Assembly (NCBI GenBank): GCA_016218725.1
Contig: JACRDB010000079.1
Location: 1 to 50,121 of the forward strand
Direction: 5' to 3'
Source of the DNA: Deltaproteobacteria bacterium
GTDB lineage: Bacteria > Myxococcota_A > Polyangia > Polyangiales > Ga0077539
Length of the DNA: 50,121 nt
The notes beneath the pieces were generated by a model. It searched no databases. It saw nothing but the letters and a program-made list of their open reading frames with translations, and was not told where the DNA came from. Position numbers and translations under genes: made by a program. Each line of letters starts with the position of its first letter. Position 1 is the stretch's first letter. Below, in pieces: positions 25,544 through 34,200 of this stretch.

Positions 25544-28102
25544 ATGCGTACGAGAGGGCTTCTTCATGGCTTGCCTTGGGCGCTGGCATGCGCCCTGGCC
25601 TTCGTGGGGTGCAGCGAAGACCCCGCACCCACGGACGCGGGCGGCGCGGACACGCGCCCGGCGGACTCGGGCGGGATGGACACCGGCGGACCGGCGGACT
25701 CGGGCGGGAAGGACACCGGGACGCCCCCTGGGGACACCGCCACGCAGGACACGGGGACGCCCCCCGGGGACGGGATGACCCGCTGTACGGGCAACCCCGA
25801 CTGCGCGGGCACGCCGGCGACGCCGGTGTGTGACACCATCAGCGGGACGTGCGTGATGTGTCTGGCGGCCTCGGACAGTTGCCCCCCGGCCCAGCACTGC
25901 GACCCCATGACCAACGCCTGCGTGGCAGGCTGCCGCGCCGACGAGGGCTGCGCGGGCTCGCCGGCTACGCCCAGGTGTAACACCATGACCCACATGTGCG
26001 TGGGGTGCGTGACCAGCGACCAGTGTCCGGCCGGGATGCTGTGCATGGGCGGGGCCTGCGCGATGGGGTGCGACCCGATGAGGCCGTGTCCGACGGGGCA
26101 GTCGTGCTGCTCGGGGATGTGCCTGGACACGCAGACGAACCCGATGAACTGCGGGACCTGCGGCAACGCGTGTACGGCGGCCAACGGGGTGGCGGGCTGC
26201 GCGGCGGGGGCCTGCACGGTGGCCTCGTGCAGCGCGGGCTTCGGGGACTGCGACATGATGGCGGCCAACGGCTGCGAGGCGAGCACGGCCACGAGCGCGG
26301 CGCACTGCGGGCGCTGCGGGAGCGCGTGCATGGCGGGGCCGCGGTCCACGGCGATGTGCGCGATGGGCGCCTGCGCGGTGATGTGCGAGGCGGGCTTCGC
26401 GGACTGCGACATGATGGCCTCGAACGGCTGCGAGGTGGACACGCGATCGAACCCGATGCGGTGCGGAGGGTGCGGGACCGTGTGCAGCGCCCCGAACGCG
26501 GTGGCCACCTGCGCGGCGGGCGTGTGCGGCGTGGGGGCGTGCAACGCGGGCTTCGGCAACTGCGACATGATGGCCTCGAACGGCTGCGAGACGGACCTGC
26601 GGGCCAGCGTGATGAACTGCGGCGCCTGCGGGACGGCGTGTCGGGCGGTGGCCAACGGGACGGCGGGCTGCGCGATGGGGACCTGCGGGGTGGGGATGTG
26701 CAACGCGGGCTTCGGGGACTGCAACGCGATGGCCGCGGACGGGTGCGAGGCCAACACCAACACGAGCGCGGCGCACTGCGGGCGCTGCAGCAACGCGTGC
26801 AGCTTCGCCAACGCGGCGGGCGCGTGCGCGGCGGGGGCGTGCGCGCTCGGGGCGTGCAACGCGGGCTTCGGCAACTGTGACATGATGGCGATGAACGGCT
26901 GCGAGGTGAACACGCGGACCGACGCGCGCAACTGCGGCGTCTGCGGGACGGTGTGCGCGGCGGGGGCGAGCTGCGTGGCGGGGGTGTGCCAGTTCGGCCG
27001 CGGCGGGGCGGACCTGACGCTGACGGACCGGCTGGTGATCAACAGTGTACGGGCGTCGGCGTCGGTGGCCGCGGGCACTGCCCGGGTCACGATCACGAAC
27101 GTGATGGGGACCTTCCTGGCTGGACAGTCGGTGCTGCTGCACCAGACCCAGGCGGCTACGGGCCCCGTAGGGCACTACGAGTATGGTCGAATCCGCGAGG
27201 TCTCCGAGGGGGCCATCACCCTGGAGGGGCCGGCGACGGGAGCATACGTGACGGACGGCACGCACCGGGCGCAGGTGGTGGTCGTGGAGGAGCGTGGGAA
27301 CGTGACGGTCCCGAATGACCGGGTGCTAACGGCGCCAGCGTGGGACGGTAACAATGGCGGGATCCTGGTGCTCGATGTGGCGGGCGCCCTCACCGTTGCG
27401 GGCCACATTGACATGGACGGCCAGGGCTTCCGTGGGAGGAGCCATCCCGGGACCTACCGCTGTATGCGTGGTTTCCAGGGCGAGGGCCAACTGGGAGTGG
27501 GTTCCGCGGACATCGCCTCGAATGGCAGCGGCGGCGGTGGCGGCGGCGCAGGTCAGGACGATGGAGCTGGTGGGGGAGGGGGCCACGGCGCGATGGGTGC
27601 TGGCGGACCACCGCGCGACCCGGGTGGCTCTTGCGCCGAGCGCAGCCCCATTCCGGGGGGAGCAGGGGGTGTCGAGGTTGGTGCGGCGGACCTTAGTCGA
27701 GGGCTCTTCATGGGTGGTGCAGGGGGCGAGGGTGGGGCGGATGAGGACGGCTGCCACCCAGGCCGGGGAGGCCTTGGGGGCGGAATCATCCTCGTGAGGG
27801 CTCGATCCATCACCGTCGCCGCGACCGGATTGTTCGTGTCGTCGGGCGATGTAGGTGTTCGAGGTGACTCCTCATGTGGAGGTTGTGGAATGGGTGGCGG
27901 CGGCGGCGGCGCTGGAGGTTCTGTGCGGCTCGTTGCGCTGACCACCGCAACGTTCGGCACCGGGCGCCTTCGGGTTGAGGGAGCCGAAGGCGCCCTCGGC
28001 ACTTGCGGGTCCAACCGGGGAGGCTCCGGAGCGCGCGGCCGGATCGGCGTCCGCGCCACTTCCATCACGGGCGAGACGACCCCGGCGTTCGACCGGAACT
28101 GA
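25544..28102 (+). CDS. large surface lipoprotein: Cys-rich repeats plus Gly-rich domain
   Basis: An 852-residue lipoprotein (lipobox AFVGC near residue 22) with an Asp/Thr/Gly linker. Residues 85-200 hold two dickkopf-like Cys clusters. Residues 200-485 hold six repeats of about 48 residues with the frame NCGxCGxxC...GFGDCDMMAxNGCE, clearly duplicated at DNA level. The last 360 residues contain a beta domain (LTLTDRLVINSVRASASV) and Gly-rich runs (GSGGGGGGAGQDDGAGGG) like those in myxobacterial gliding-associated surface proteins (AgmC-like); I infer only resemblance. The 3' part is noticeably lower in G+C than the repeat part. AGAGGTAGG is the ribosome binding site; the gene ends convergent to the propeller lipoprotein. 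Confidence 0.75.
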   Translation: MRTRGLLHGLPWALACALAFVGCSEDPAPTDAGGADTRPADSGGMDTGGPADSGGKDTGTPPGDTATQDTGTPPGDGMTRCTGNPDCAGTPATPVCDTISGTCVMCLAASDSCPPAQHCDPMTNACVAGCRADEGCAGSPATPRCNTMTHMCVGCVTSDQCPAGMLCMGGACAMGCDPMRPCPTGQSCCSGMCLDTQTNPMNCGTCGNACTAANGVAGCAAGACTVASCSAGFGDCDMMAANGCEASTATSAAHCGRCGSACMAGPRSTAMCAMGACAVMCEAGFADCDMMASNGCEVDTRSNPMRCGGCGTVCSAPNAVATCAAGVCGVGACNAGFGNCDMMASNGCETDLRASVMNCGACGTACRAVANGTAGCAMGTCGVGMCNAGFGDCNAMAADGCEANTNTSAAHCGRCSNACSFANAAGACAAGACALGACNAGFGNCDMMAMNGCEVNTRTDARNCGVCGTVCAAGASCVAGVCQFGRGGADLTLTDRLVINSVRASASVAAGTARVTITNVMGTFLAGQSVLLHQTQAATGPVGHYEYGRIREVSEGAITLEGPATGAYVTDGTHRAQVVVVEERGNVTVPNDRVLTAPAWDGNNGGILVLDVAGALTVAGHIDMDGQGFRGRSHPGTYRCMRGFQGEGQLGVGSADIASNGSGGGGGGAGQDDGAGGGGGHGAMGAGGPPRDPGGSCAERSPIPGGAGGVEVGAADLSRGLFMGGAGGEGGADEDGCHPGRGGLGGGIILVRARSITVAATGLFVSSGDVGVRGDSSCGGCGMGGGGGGAGGSVRLVALTTATFGTGRLRVEGAEGALGTCGSNRGGSGARGRIGVRATSITGETTPAFDRN

Positions 28103-28376
28103 TCCGGGAGGGCGCAGCTCTGGTTGAGCGACAGCCGAGCGTGGTTCGCGACCCCCGCGGAGCGGACCCCTACCGGAGCGAGGTGGCGTTGAGGGAGGTG
28201 CTCGATGCGCGTCCACCCCGGGACTGCGACGAGCGTCTGCGCCGACCTTGGGGAGCGCTGGGCGATCTCCGAGCCCCACGACGCCTTGGATCATCGGTCC
28301 CGACGAGGCCGCAACGTGATGGCGCTCAACGCCTATGCCTCTTGGGAGAGGTCCATCATACCAAATTCCCTTCGCT
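28103..28376. other. gap between convergent lipoprotein genes
   Basis: 274 nt without a credible gene, moderate G+C, no clear hairpin or T-run. Open frames crossing it are antisense shadows of the flanking genes. I see nothing definite in it. Confidence 0.4.
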
Positions 28377-30740
28377 TCACGGGACCAGGTTGACCAGAAA
28401 AATGTCTCTAATAGCGCTAGTGAGGGGACCGCCGCCGAAGTCCACAGTACCCCCGAATGAGCCCGTGAAGACAACTCCGCCTCTGTCTGCAACCGCGATT
28501 CCGTCACCGAATTGGTATCCAGAATCGCCAAATCGCCTGGACCACAGATGCGCGCCGGAGGCAGAGAAGCCTGCAACGAACGCATCGTCGAAGCCAGCAC
28601 AAGCCAGCGGGCCGCCACCAAAGTCCACATTGCCCTGGCAACTACCCGTAAGCAGAACAGTCCCATCAGTGACGGCGACGCTACGACCCTCCTGGCGACT
28701 TGAATCACCGAAGCGCCGCGACCAACGATACCCTCCCACAGAGGTAAAACTCGCCAGATATGCATCAGAATCGCCTGAACTACGAAGGGGTTCACCGCCG
28801 AAGTCGACCGTCTCTCCGAACGAACCTACTAGGTAGATGGACCCGGCGCTGTCAATGGCGACACTTCTGCCACCCTGGTCTCCGGAGTCGCCAAACCGAT
28901 TCGACCAGCGATGCTCTCCAGCGGAATTCAATCCCACTAGGAAGGCGTCCGCACCGCCCGCGAATGCTCCAAGCGACCTGGTGCCTAAGTTCAGTTCTCC
29001 TCGAAACTGTCCAGTGATGACGATGTCTCCGCCCAGGTCAGTGGCGATGTCATCGATGAACTGTGACTCGGAGTCGCCAAAACGCCTGGACCAGAGATGC
29101 GCGCCGCCAGAGGATAGACTTGCGACGAAGATGTCATCGCCTCCCGCGCACACAAGTGGTCGTCCCCCAAAGTCCACGGTGCCTTGGAAGTTGCCAGCGA
29201 TCACGACATTGCCACTTCGATCCAACGCAATAGAAGTTCCGACCTGTTGTTCTGCATCGCCAAATCGCCTCGACCAGCGATGGGCGCCCAGGGATGACAG
29301 TGCAACCACGAAGGCATCCCCTCGCCCCGCTCCTACCAGAGGGCCACCACCAAAGTCCACCGAGCCCGAGACCTCACCGGTGACGAATACATTGCCGCTA
29401 CGATCCAGCGCGACCGCCCTGCCATATTGTGCTCCCGAGCCGCCAAAGCGCCTTGACCAGCGGTGGACTCCCGCGGAGGTGAAGCTAGCCACAAACACGT
29501 CATAAATCCCAGAACTTGAGAGTGGGGTGCCACCGAAGTCAACTGTGCCCGAGAAGTAGCCCGTCACATACAGGTTGCCGGCGGCATCTACGGCAACATC
29601 CCTGCCGCTCCCAGACGAGCTCGACCCACCGAACCGTCGCGACCAGGCGTGGCTCGGTCGGCATGTGCCTCCGCCGCAATACAGCCCGGCTGGGCACGGT
29701 CGCCCACACGCGCCGCAGTGGGTGCCGCTCGTCCGGGTGTCGACCTCGCAGCCGTTGGCGCGATCCCGGTCGCAGTCGCCGAAGCCGCCCGCGCAGGCGG
29801 TGCCGCAGACGCCTCCGAGACACGTCGCCGTAGCGTTGGGCGACGGCGGACATGCCACGCAGGACCGTCCGCAGGACAACGGTGATGCGTCGTCCAGGCA
29901 ACGGTCCTCACAGGCGTGCCGTCCCGGAGCGCAGGTGACCTGACAGGTGCCCATCACACACACCGACGTCCCCCCCACGATCGCTGGACACACCGCACCG
30001 CAGCGCCCGCAGTTCGAGGGATCTGTCGTCGTGGTCACGCAGGTCCCTGCGCAGCGTGTCTCCGAAGGCCCGCAGCCGCTGGCGCAGCGCGTCGAGCCGC
30101 CAGCGGTCGAGCACACCGGCGTCGAGCCCGCGCAGACGTTGCCGCAGGCCCCGCAGTTGGCCGACCCCGTGAGCGCTGCCTCGCAGCCGTTCGCCGAGAG
30201 GCCGTCGCAGTCGGCGTGGCCGGGCTCGCACGCACCGATCACGCAGCTCCCGCGTCGACACATCGCAGTGGCCCGCGGGAGCCCGCAAGCCTCGCCGCAG
30301 CGCCCACAGTTCCGAGGGTCGTCGTCGAGCGCCACACACGCCATCCCGCACTGTGTCAGGGCTGGCCCACAACCTGCCGAATCCATCGCCGAGGTGGTGT
30401 CCGCCGGGACCTCCCCGGTATCCGCCGCCCCGGTGTCGCCTCCGACCTCGGACCGTACCTCGGGGTGTTCCGTTGACGTCTCCGGTTCCCCAGGGACCAC
30501 CCCGTCCATGGTGCCGGTGTCGTTCTTCGGTGGGATGTCGAGGGGCGGTGTCCCGCTGTCCGTCGCAGGGAAGCGCATCGCGCACCAGGCCACCCGGTCT
30601 GGTGTGGGGCGCTCGCAGAACCGTCGGTCACTGACAACGTAGTCCCCGCTTACACAGGCCGCCACCAGGCCCCAAATGCTCACCAGGAGAACCGCCCGAT
30701 CCCTTCGCCACCCTTCGCACATGCATCCGAGAGATATCAC
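28377..30740 (-). CDS. surface lipoprotein with Cys-rich repeats and seven-repeat beta-propeller
   Basis: A 787-residue lipoprotein. The ribosome binding site GGAGG (30752-30748) lies 5 nt before GTG 30740, which decides this start over GTG 30752 and ATG 30722. Lipobox LVAAC follows, then an acidic/Pro linker, then about 260 residues of Cys-rich repeats (DPRNCGRCGEACG; GHADCDGLSANGCEA), related to those of the 25544 gene. The C-terminal half has seven repeats of about 58 residues, each beginning WSRRFG and containing a GNxxxTGxFxGxVDFGG core, as in SBBP/beta-propeller repeats; seven copies would close one seven-bladed propeller. It is probably an adhesion or binding protein on the cell surface. 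The propeller DNA (about 28377-29640) is clearly lower in G+C than the rest. Confidence 0.8.
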   Translation of the reverse strand: MISLGCMCEGWRRDRAVLLVSIWGLVAACVSGDYVVSDRRFCERPTPDRVAWCAMRFPATDSGTPPLDIPPKNDTGTMDGVVPGEPETSTEHPEVRSEVGGDTGAADTGEVPADTTSAMDSAGCGPALTQCGMACVALDDDPRNCGRCGEACGLPRATAMCRRGSCVIGACEPGHADCDGLSANGCEAALTGSANCGACGNVCAGSTPVCSTAGGSTRCASGCGPSETRCAGTCVTTTTDPSNCGRCGAVCPAIVGGTSVCVMGTCQVTCAPGRHACEDRCLDDASPLSCGRSCVACPPSPNATATCLGGVCGTACAGGFGDCDRDRANGCEVDTRTSGTHCGACGRPCPAGLYCGGGTCRPSHAWSRRFGGSSSSGSGRDVAVDAAGNLYVTGYFSGTVDFGGTPLSSSGIYDVFVASFTSAGVHRWSRRFGGSGAQYGRAVALDRSGNVFVTGEVSGSVDFGGGPLVGAGRGDAFVVALSSLGAHRWSRRFGDAEQQVGTSIALDRSGNVVIAGNFQGTVDFGGRPLVCAGGDDIFVASLSSGGAHLWSRRFGDSESQFIDDIATDLGGDIVITGQFRGELNLGTRSLGAFAGGADAFLVGLNSAGEHRWSNRFGDSGDQGGRSVAIDSAGSIYLVGSFGETVDFGGEPLRSSGDSDAYLASFTSVGGYRWSRRFGDSSRQEGRSVAVTDGTVLLTGSCQGNVDFGGGPLACAGFDDAFVAGFSASGAHLWSRRFGDSGYQFGDGIAVADRGGVVFTGSFGGTVDFGGGPLTSAIRDIFLVNLVP

Positions 30741-30786
30741 GGTTTCCTCCACCCGGACGCCCCCACCGTGGAGCCACCCGGCCTGC

Positions 30787-31137
30787 CGGTGACCCCCCCA
30801 AAGGCCATCCTGCTTGCTCCGGCGGCGAAGAGAATCCGTCCTGACCCCCTCCGGAGCGTCTCGGAGCCGAGTGGACCCTCCCTCGGGCGTCCCTTGCTCT
30901 GCCCCAAAGGAGGAGTCGACTCCGCCATGGGGCTCCCTTGGCTGCCCCCGGGAGGAGTCGACTCCGTCCCGCGCAGCCCTCTCAGCGCCTCCGGGCGGAG
31001 TCGACTCCGTCCTCGGCCATGCGCGAGCACCTCACGGCGGTCCCGATTCCCGCTCGAAGCCCCCCTGTGGCTCCTCCGGGGCAGTCCGACTCCGCCCACG
31101 ACCCCGCCCGGCGGCCCCCCCGGGCGACCGCACTCCA
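30787..31137. promoter_or_regulatory. array of GGAGTCGACTCC palindromes with 42-43 bp period
   Basis: The 517-nt gap between the divergent propeller lipoprotein (start 30740) and the giant kinase (start 31258) holds three perfect 12-bp palindromes GGAGTCGACTCC at 30912-30923, 30954-30965 and 30997-31008. Decayed copies keep the phase: GACTCC-like cores start at about 30791, 30832, 30874, 30918, 30960, 31003, 31045, 31088 and 31131, steps of 41-44. Several are preceded by TCCGGG or CCCGGG. The period is not a multiple of three, arguing against coding. 42 bp is four helical turns, so bound proteins would sit on one face. An operator array is inferred. Confidence 0.65.
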
Positions 31138-31196
31138 CCGCAGGCGCCTTGAGCACCCCGCCCACGATCCTCCACCCTTCCCCTGGACGCTGTTGG

Positions 31197-31206
31197 TATG
31201 CTCCGC
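31197..31206 (+). promoter_or_regulatory. extended -10-like box (TGG-TATGCT) upstream of the giant kinase gene
   Basis: TATGCTCCGC again (compare 10719 and 21160), here preceded by TGG, an extended -10. The ATG inside this box (31198) could be misread as a start codon; the kinase fold starts well downstream, so the GTG at 31258 is preferred, giving a leader of about 50 nt. Confidence 0.5.
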
Positions 31207-31257
31207 CCGAGGCCCGACCCCTCCCTTGCGCCCCCTCACGGGTACCCGAAGATCGCC

Positions 31258-34200
31258 GTGACCACCGAGTCTCCCCTCCTATTTGGGAAATATCAGCTCC
31301 TGGAGCGCGTCGCCCGGGGCGGCATGGCCGAGGTCTTCAAGGCCAAGAGCTACGGCGTCGAGGGCTTCGAAAAAACCGTCGTCATCAAGCGCATCCTCCC
31401 CGAGCTCGCCGTCAACCAGCAGTTCGTGGACATGTTCCTGAACGAGGCGCGGCTCTCCGTCACCCTGTCCCACGCGAACATCGTGCAGGTCTTCGACCTC
31501 GGCCGGGAGGAGGACACCTACTTCATCGCCATGGAGTACGTGGTCGGGATGGACTTCGCCCAGGCCCTCCGAGCCTGCCGCAAGGCCGAAAAGCCCGTCC
31601 CCCTGGAGCTCTGCCTCTATATCGCCTGCGAGGTCGCCCGCGCCCTCGACTACGCCCACCGTCGCAGAGATGCCTCGGGCCGTCCCCTCGGGGTCGTACA
31701 CCGGGACATTTCGCCTCAGAATGTGCTGCTCTCCTACGAGGGCGAGGTCAAGGTCACGGACTTTGGCATCGCCAAGGCCCGGAGCACCATCGAGGAGCAG
31801 GGCACCGTCAAGGGCAAGTTCGCCTACATGGCCCCGGAGCAGGCCGCGGGGGCTCCCGTGGACGGCCGGGCGGACATCTATGCCCTCGGGGTCACGCTCT
31901 ACGAGGCACTGGCGGGCGCCAACCCTTTTTCGGGGCTCACGCCCTTCGAGACGGCGTTCCGGGTCAAGGCCGGGCAGTGGAAGCCCCTCAAGGAGGCCGC
32001 CCCGAGCGTGCCCGAGGAGCTCTGCAACATCATCCATGGCGCCATGGCTATGGAGCCCGACGCCCGGCCCCCGGCCGCCGCCAGGCTGTACGAAGACCTC
32101 TCGGCCTTTCTCTATACAACCGGGAACCGGGTCGGTCCCCATGACCTGTCCGAGTGGCTCCAGGGGCTCCGCGCCAGCGCCCCGGTGGCCTCGGTGGACT
32201 CTCGCAGGCTCCGGGAGGCCCTGGCCACCGACGTGCGGAGCCCTCGCACGGGAGTGCCCCCCACGCCGTCCACCGGGCGCGTGCCCACGCACCCCACCGG
32301 GGGCTCGCACCCCCATATCGAACGCCGGGACGTGACCTTCCTCTCCGTGGCGATCTCCATGTCGCACACGTTCATGGGAGACCCGGCGTCGCTGGAGGCC
32401 ATGGCCCAGCTCTCGTCCCGCTGGGGCGCCCAGGTCCATGACCGCAATGAGACCGAGATCGTCCTGGTGTTCGGGCTCCTGCGCCCCGATGGGAGGGACA
32501 CCGAGGCCGCCCTGCGCTGCGCCCTCACCCTCCAGGCCTTTGCCCGCAGGACCCTCGCGGGCGCGGACGTGGGCCTCGGGATCCACCCCGCGCGCGTCCA
32601 GGTCGACGCCGCCGGAGCCCTCCTCAAGGACGACCTCACCAGCGTGGCCGCCGCCGCCGCCCAGGAGCTGGCCTGGAGAGCCAAGGATCGCCTGGTCACC
32701 TCCGCCGCAGCGAGCTCCGCGGTGGAGGGCCTCTTCGAGTCCGAGCCCCTGGAAGACGTAGGCGTGGGCGGCGCCAGGGTGATCACCGGCGAGCGGGCCG
32801 AGCGCTCCGCGCGGCGCAAGGTGGTCGGACGCAAAGACGCCTTCCGGCGCTTCGGGGACCGCCTCGCCGCCGCGGCCCAGGGGACGCTCCAGTACCTGTC
32901 TCTGGAGGGTGAAGCAGGCATCGGCAAGACCCGCTTCCTCGAAGAGATCAACTACCGGCTCCACCGCGCGGGCCACGACGTGCGCTGGTACACCGCGAGC
33001 TGCCTCCCCCAGGACCGCGAGGTGCAGCTCTCGGGCCTCGTGGCTGCGCTCCGGGCGGTGCTTGGAATAGACGAATCCGACCCGGAGTCCGTGGCCCGCT
33101 CCAAGGCCCGGAGGCTGCGAGAGCTCGGGCTCTCCCCGGAGGAAATGCTCGCCGTGGGGGCCGCCCTCGGAGTCGTCAAGGCCACCCTGAGCGGCGTCAC
33201 CGAGAGCTCTCGCCCCCTGCGCAGCGGCGTGGTTCGGTGCCTGGGCGCGCTCTGCCAGGAGAAGCTCACGGTGCTCGTCTGGGACGCCGCGGAGAACCTC
33301 GACGACGCCACCGTGACCCTCCTCGGAGAGGTCCTTCAAGACCTCTCCAAGGCGCGGCTGATGGTGGTCTTCGCGGCCAGACCCGGGCGCTCCTGGCCCT
33401 GGACCGAGGCCCCCACCGCGGGGCTGGAGACCCTGGAGCCCCTCTCCGACGACGAGGCCCGGCTCATGGTGGGGCTGCGGCTGGGCGTGGTGTCCGTCCT
33501 CCCGGCGGAGCTCCTGGACGACCTCTGGGCCAAGAGCCGCGGGATCCCGCTCTACGTCGACGAGTACCTCAAGGCCCTGCGCGAGTGCGGCGCCGTGGAG
33601 GTGCGCGACGCTCAGGCGCTCTACCACCGCGAGGTCGCCGTGGTGGGCGTGCCTCGCACGGTGCGCGGCGTGGTGGCCAGCCGCCTGGCGAGCGTCCCGT
33701 CCGCCGCTCGGAGGCTCCTCCAGGTGGCGGCGGTCTTCGGGATGCGCTTCGCCCTGGGCCCCCTGGGGTCCGTGGCCGAAATGACCGACGCGGCCGTAGA
33801 GGGCGCCGTGAGCGCGCTCATCGAGCGGGGCGTGCTGGTCGTGGCCGCGGGCGGAGAGTACGGCTTCGCCCACGAGATCGTCCGGGAGGTCATGTACGAG
33901 AGCTTGTCCCTGGACAGCCGCAGGAGCCTCCACGGTGGCGTGGCGTCGGTGCTGGAGCAGCTCCATGACGGCCGCCTGGACGACCACGCCGAGCGCCTGG
34001 CCTTTCACCACCGGGAGGCGGGCAACCGCCCGCAGGCGGTGTCCTGGCTGGAGCGCGCCGCCCGCAGGCTCCTGGGCGAGCACAACCCCGACGGCGCCGC
34101 CGTGGCCTGGAGCCGCGCGCTGGACATCCTTCAGGCGGGAGCCCGCCCGGAGCCCGCACAGATCCTGCGGCTGTACCTGTCCCTCGGCGAGGCGGCCCTC

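Noticed and set aside
30912..31008. CRISPR array
   Set aside because: Repeats are only 12-14 bp, palindromic and decay quickly to the sides, and no cas gene is present. A CRISPR repeat would be 21 bp or longer and nearly identical.
31198..31257. ATG 31198 as start of the giant kinase
   Set aside because: The ATG is part of the TATGCTCCGC promoter-like box found at two other genes, and the 20 residues it would add are Pro/Arg-rich and unlike kinase N-termini. GTG 31258 fits the fold.
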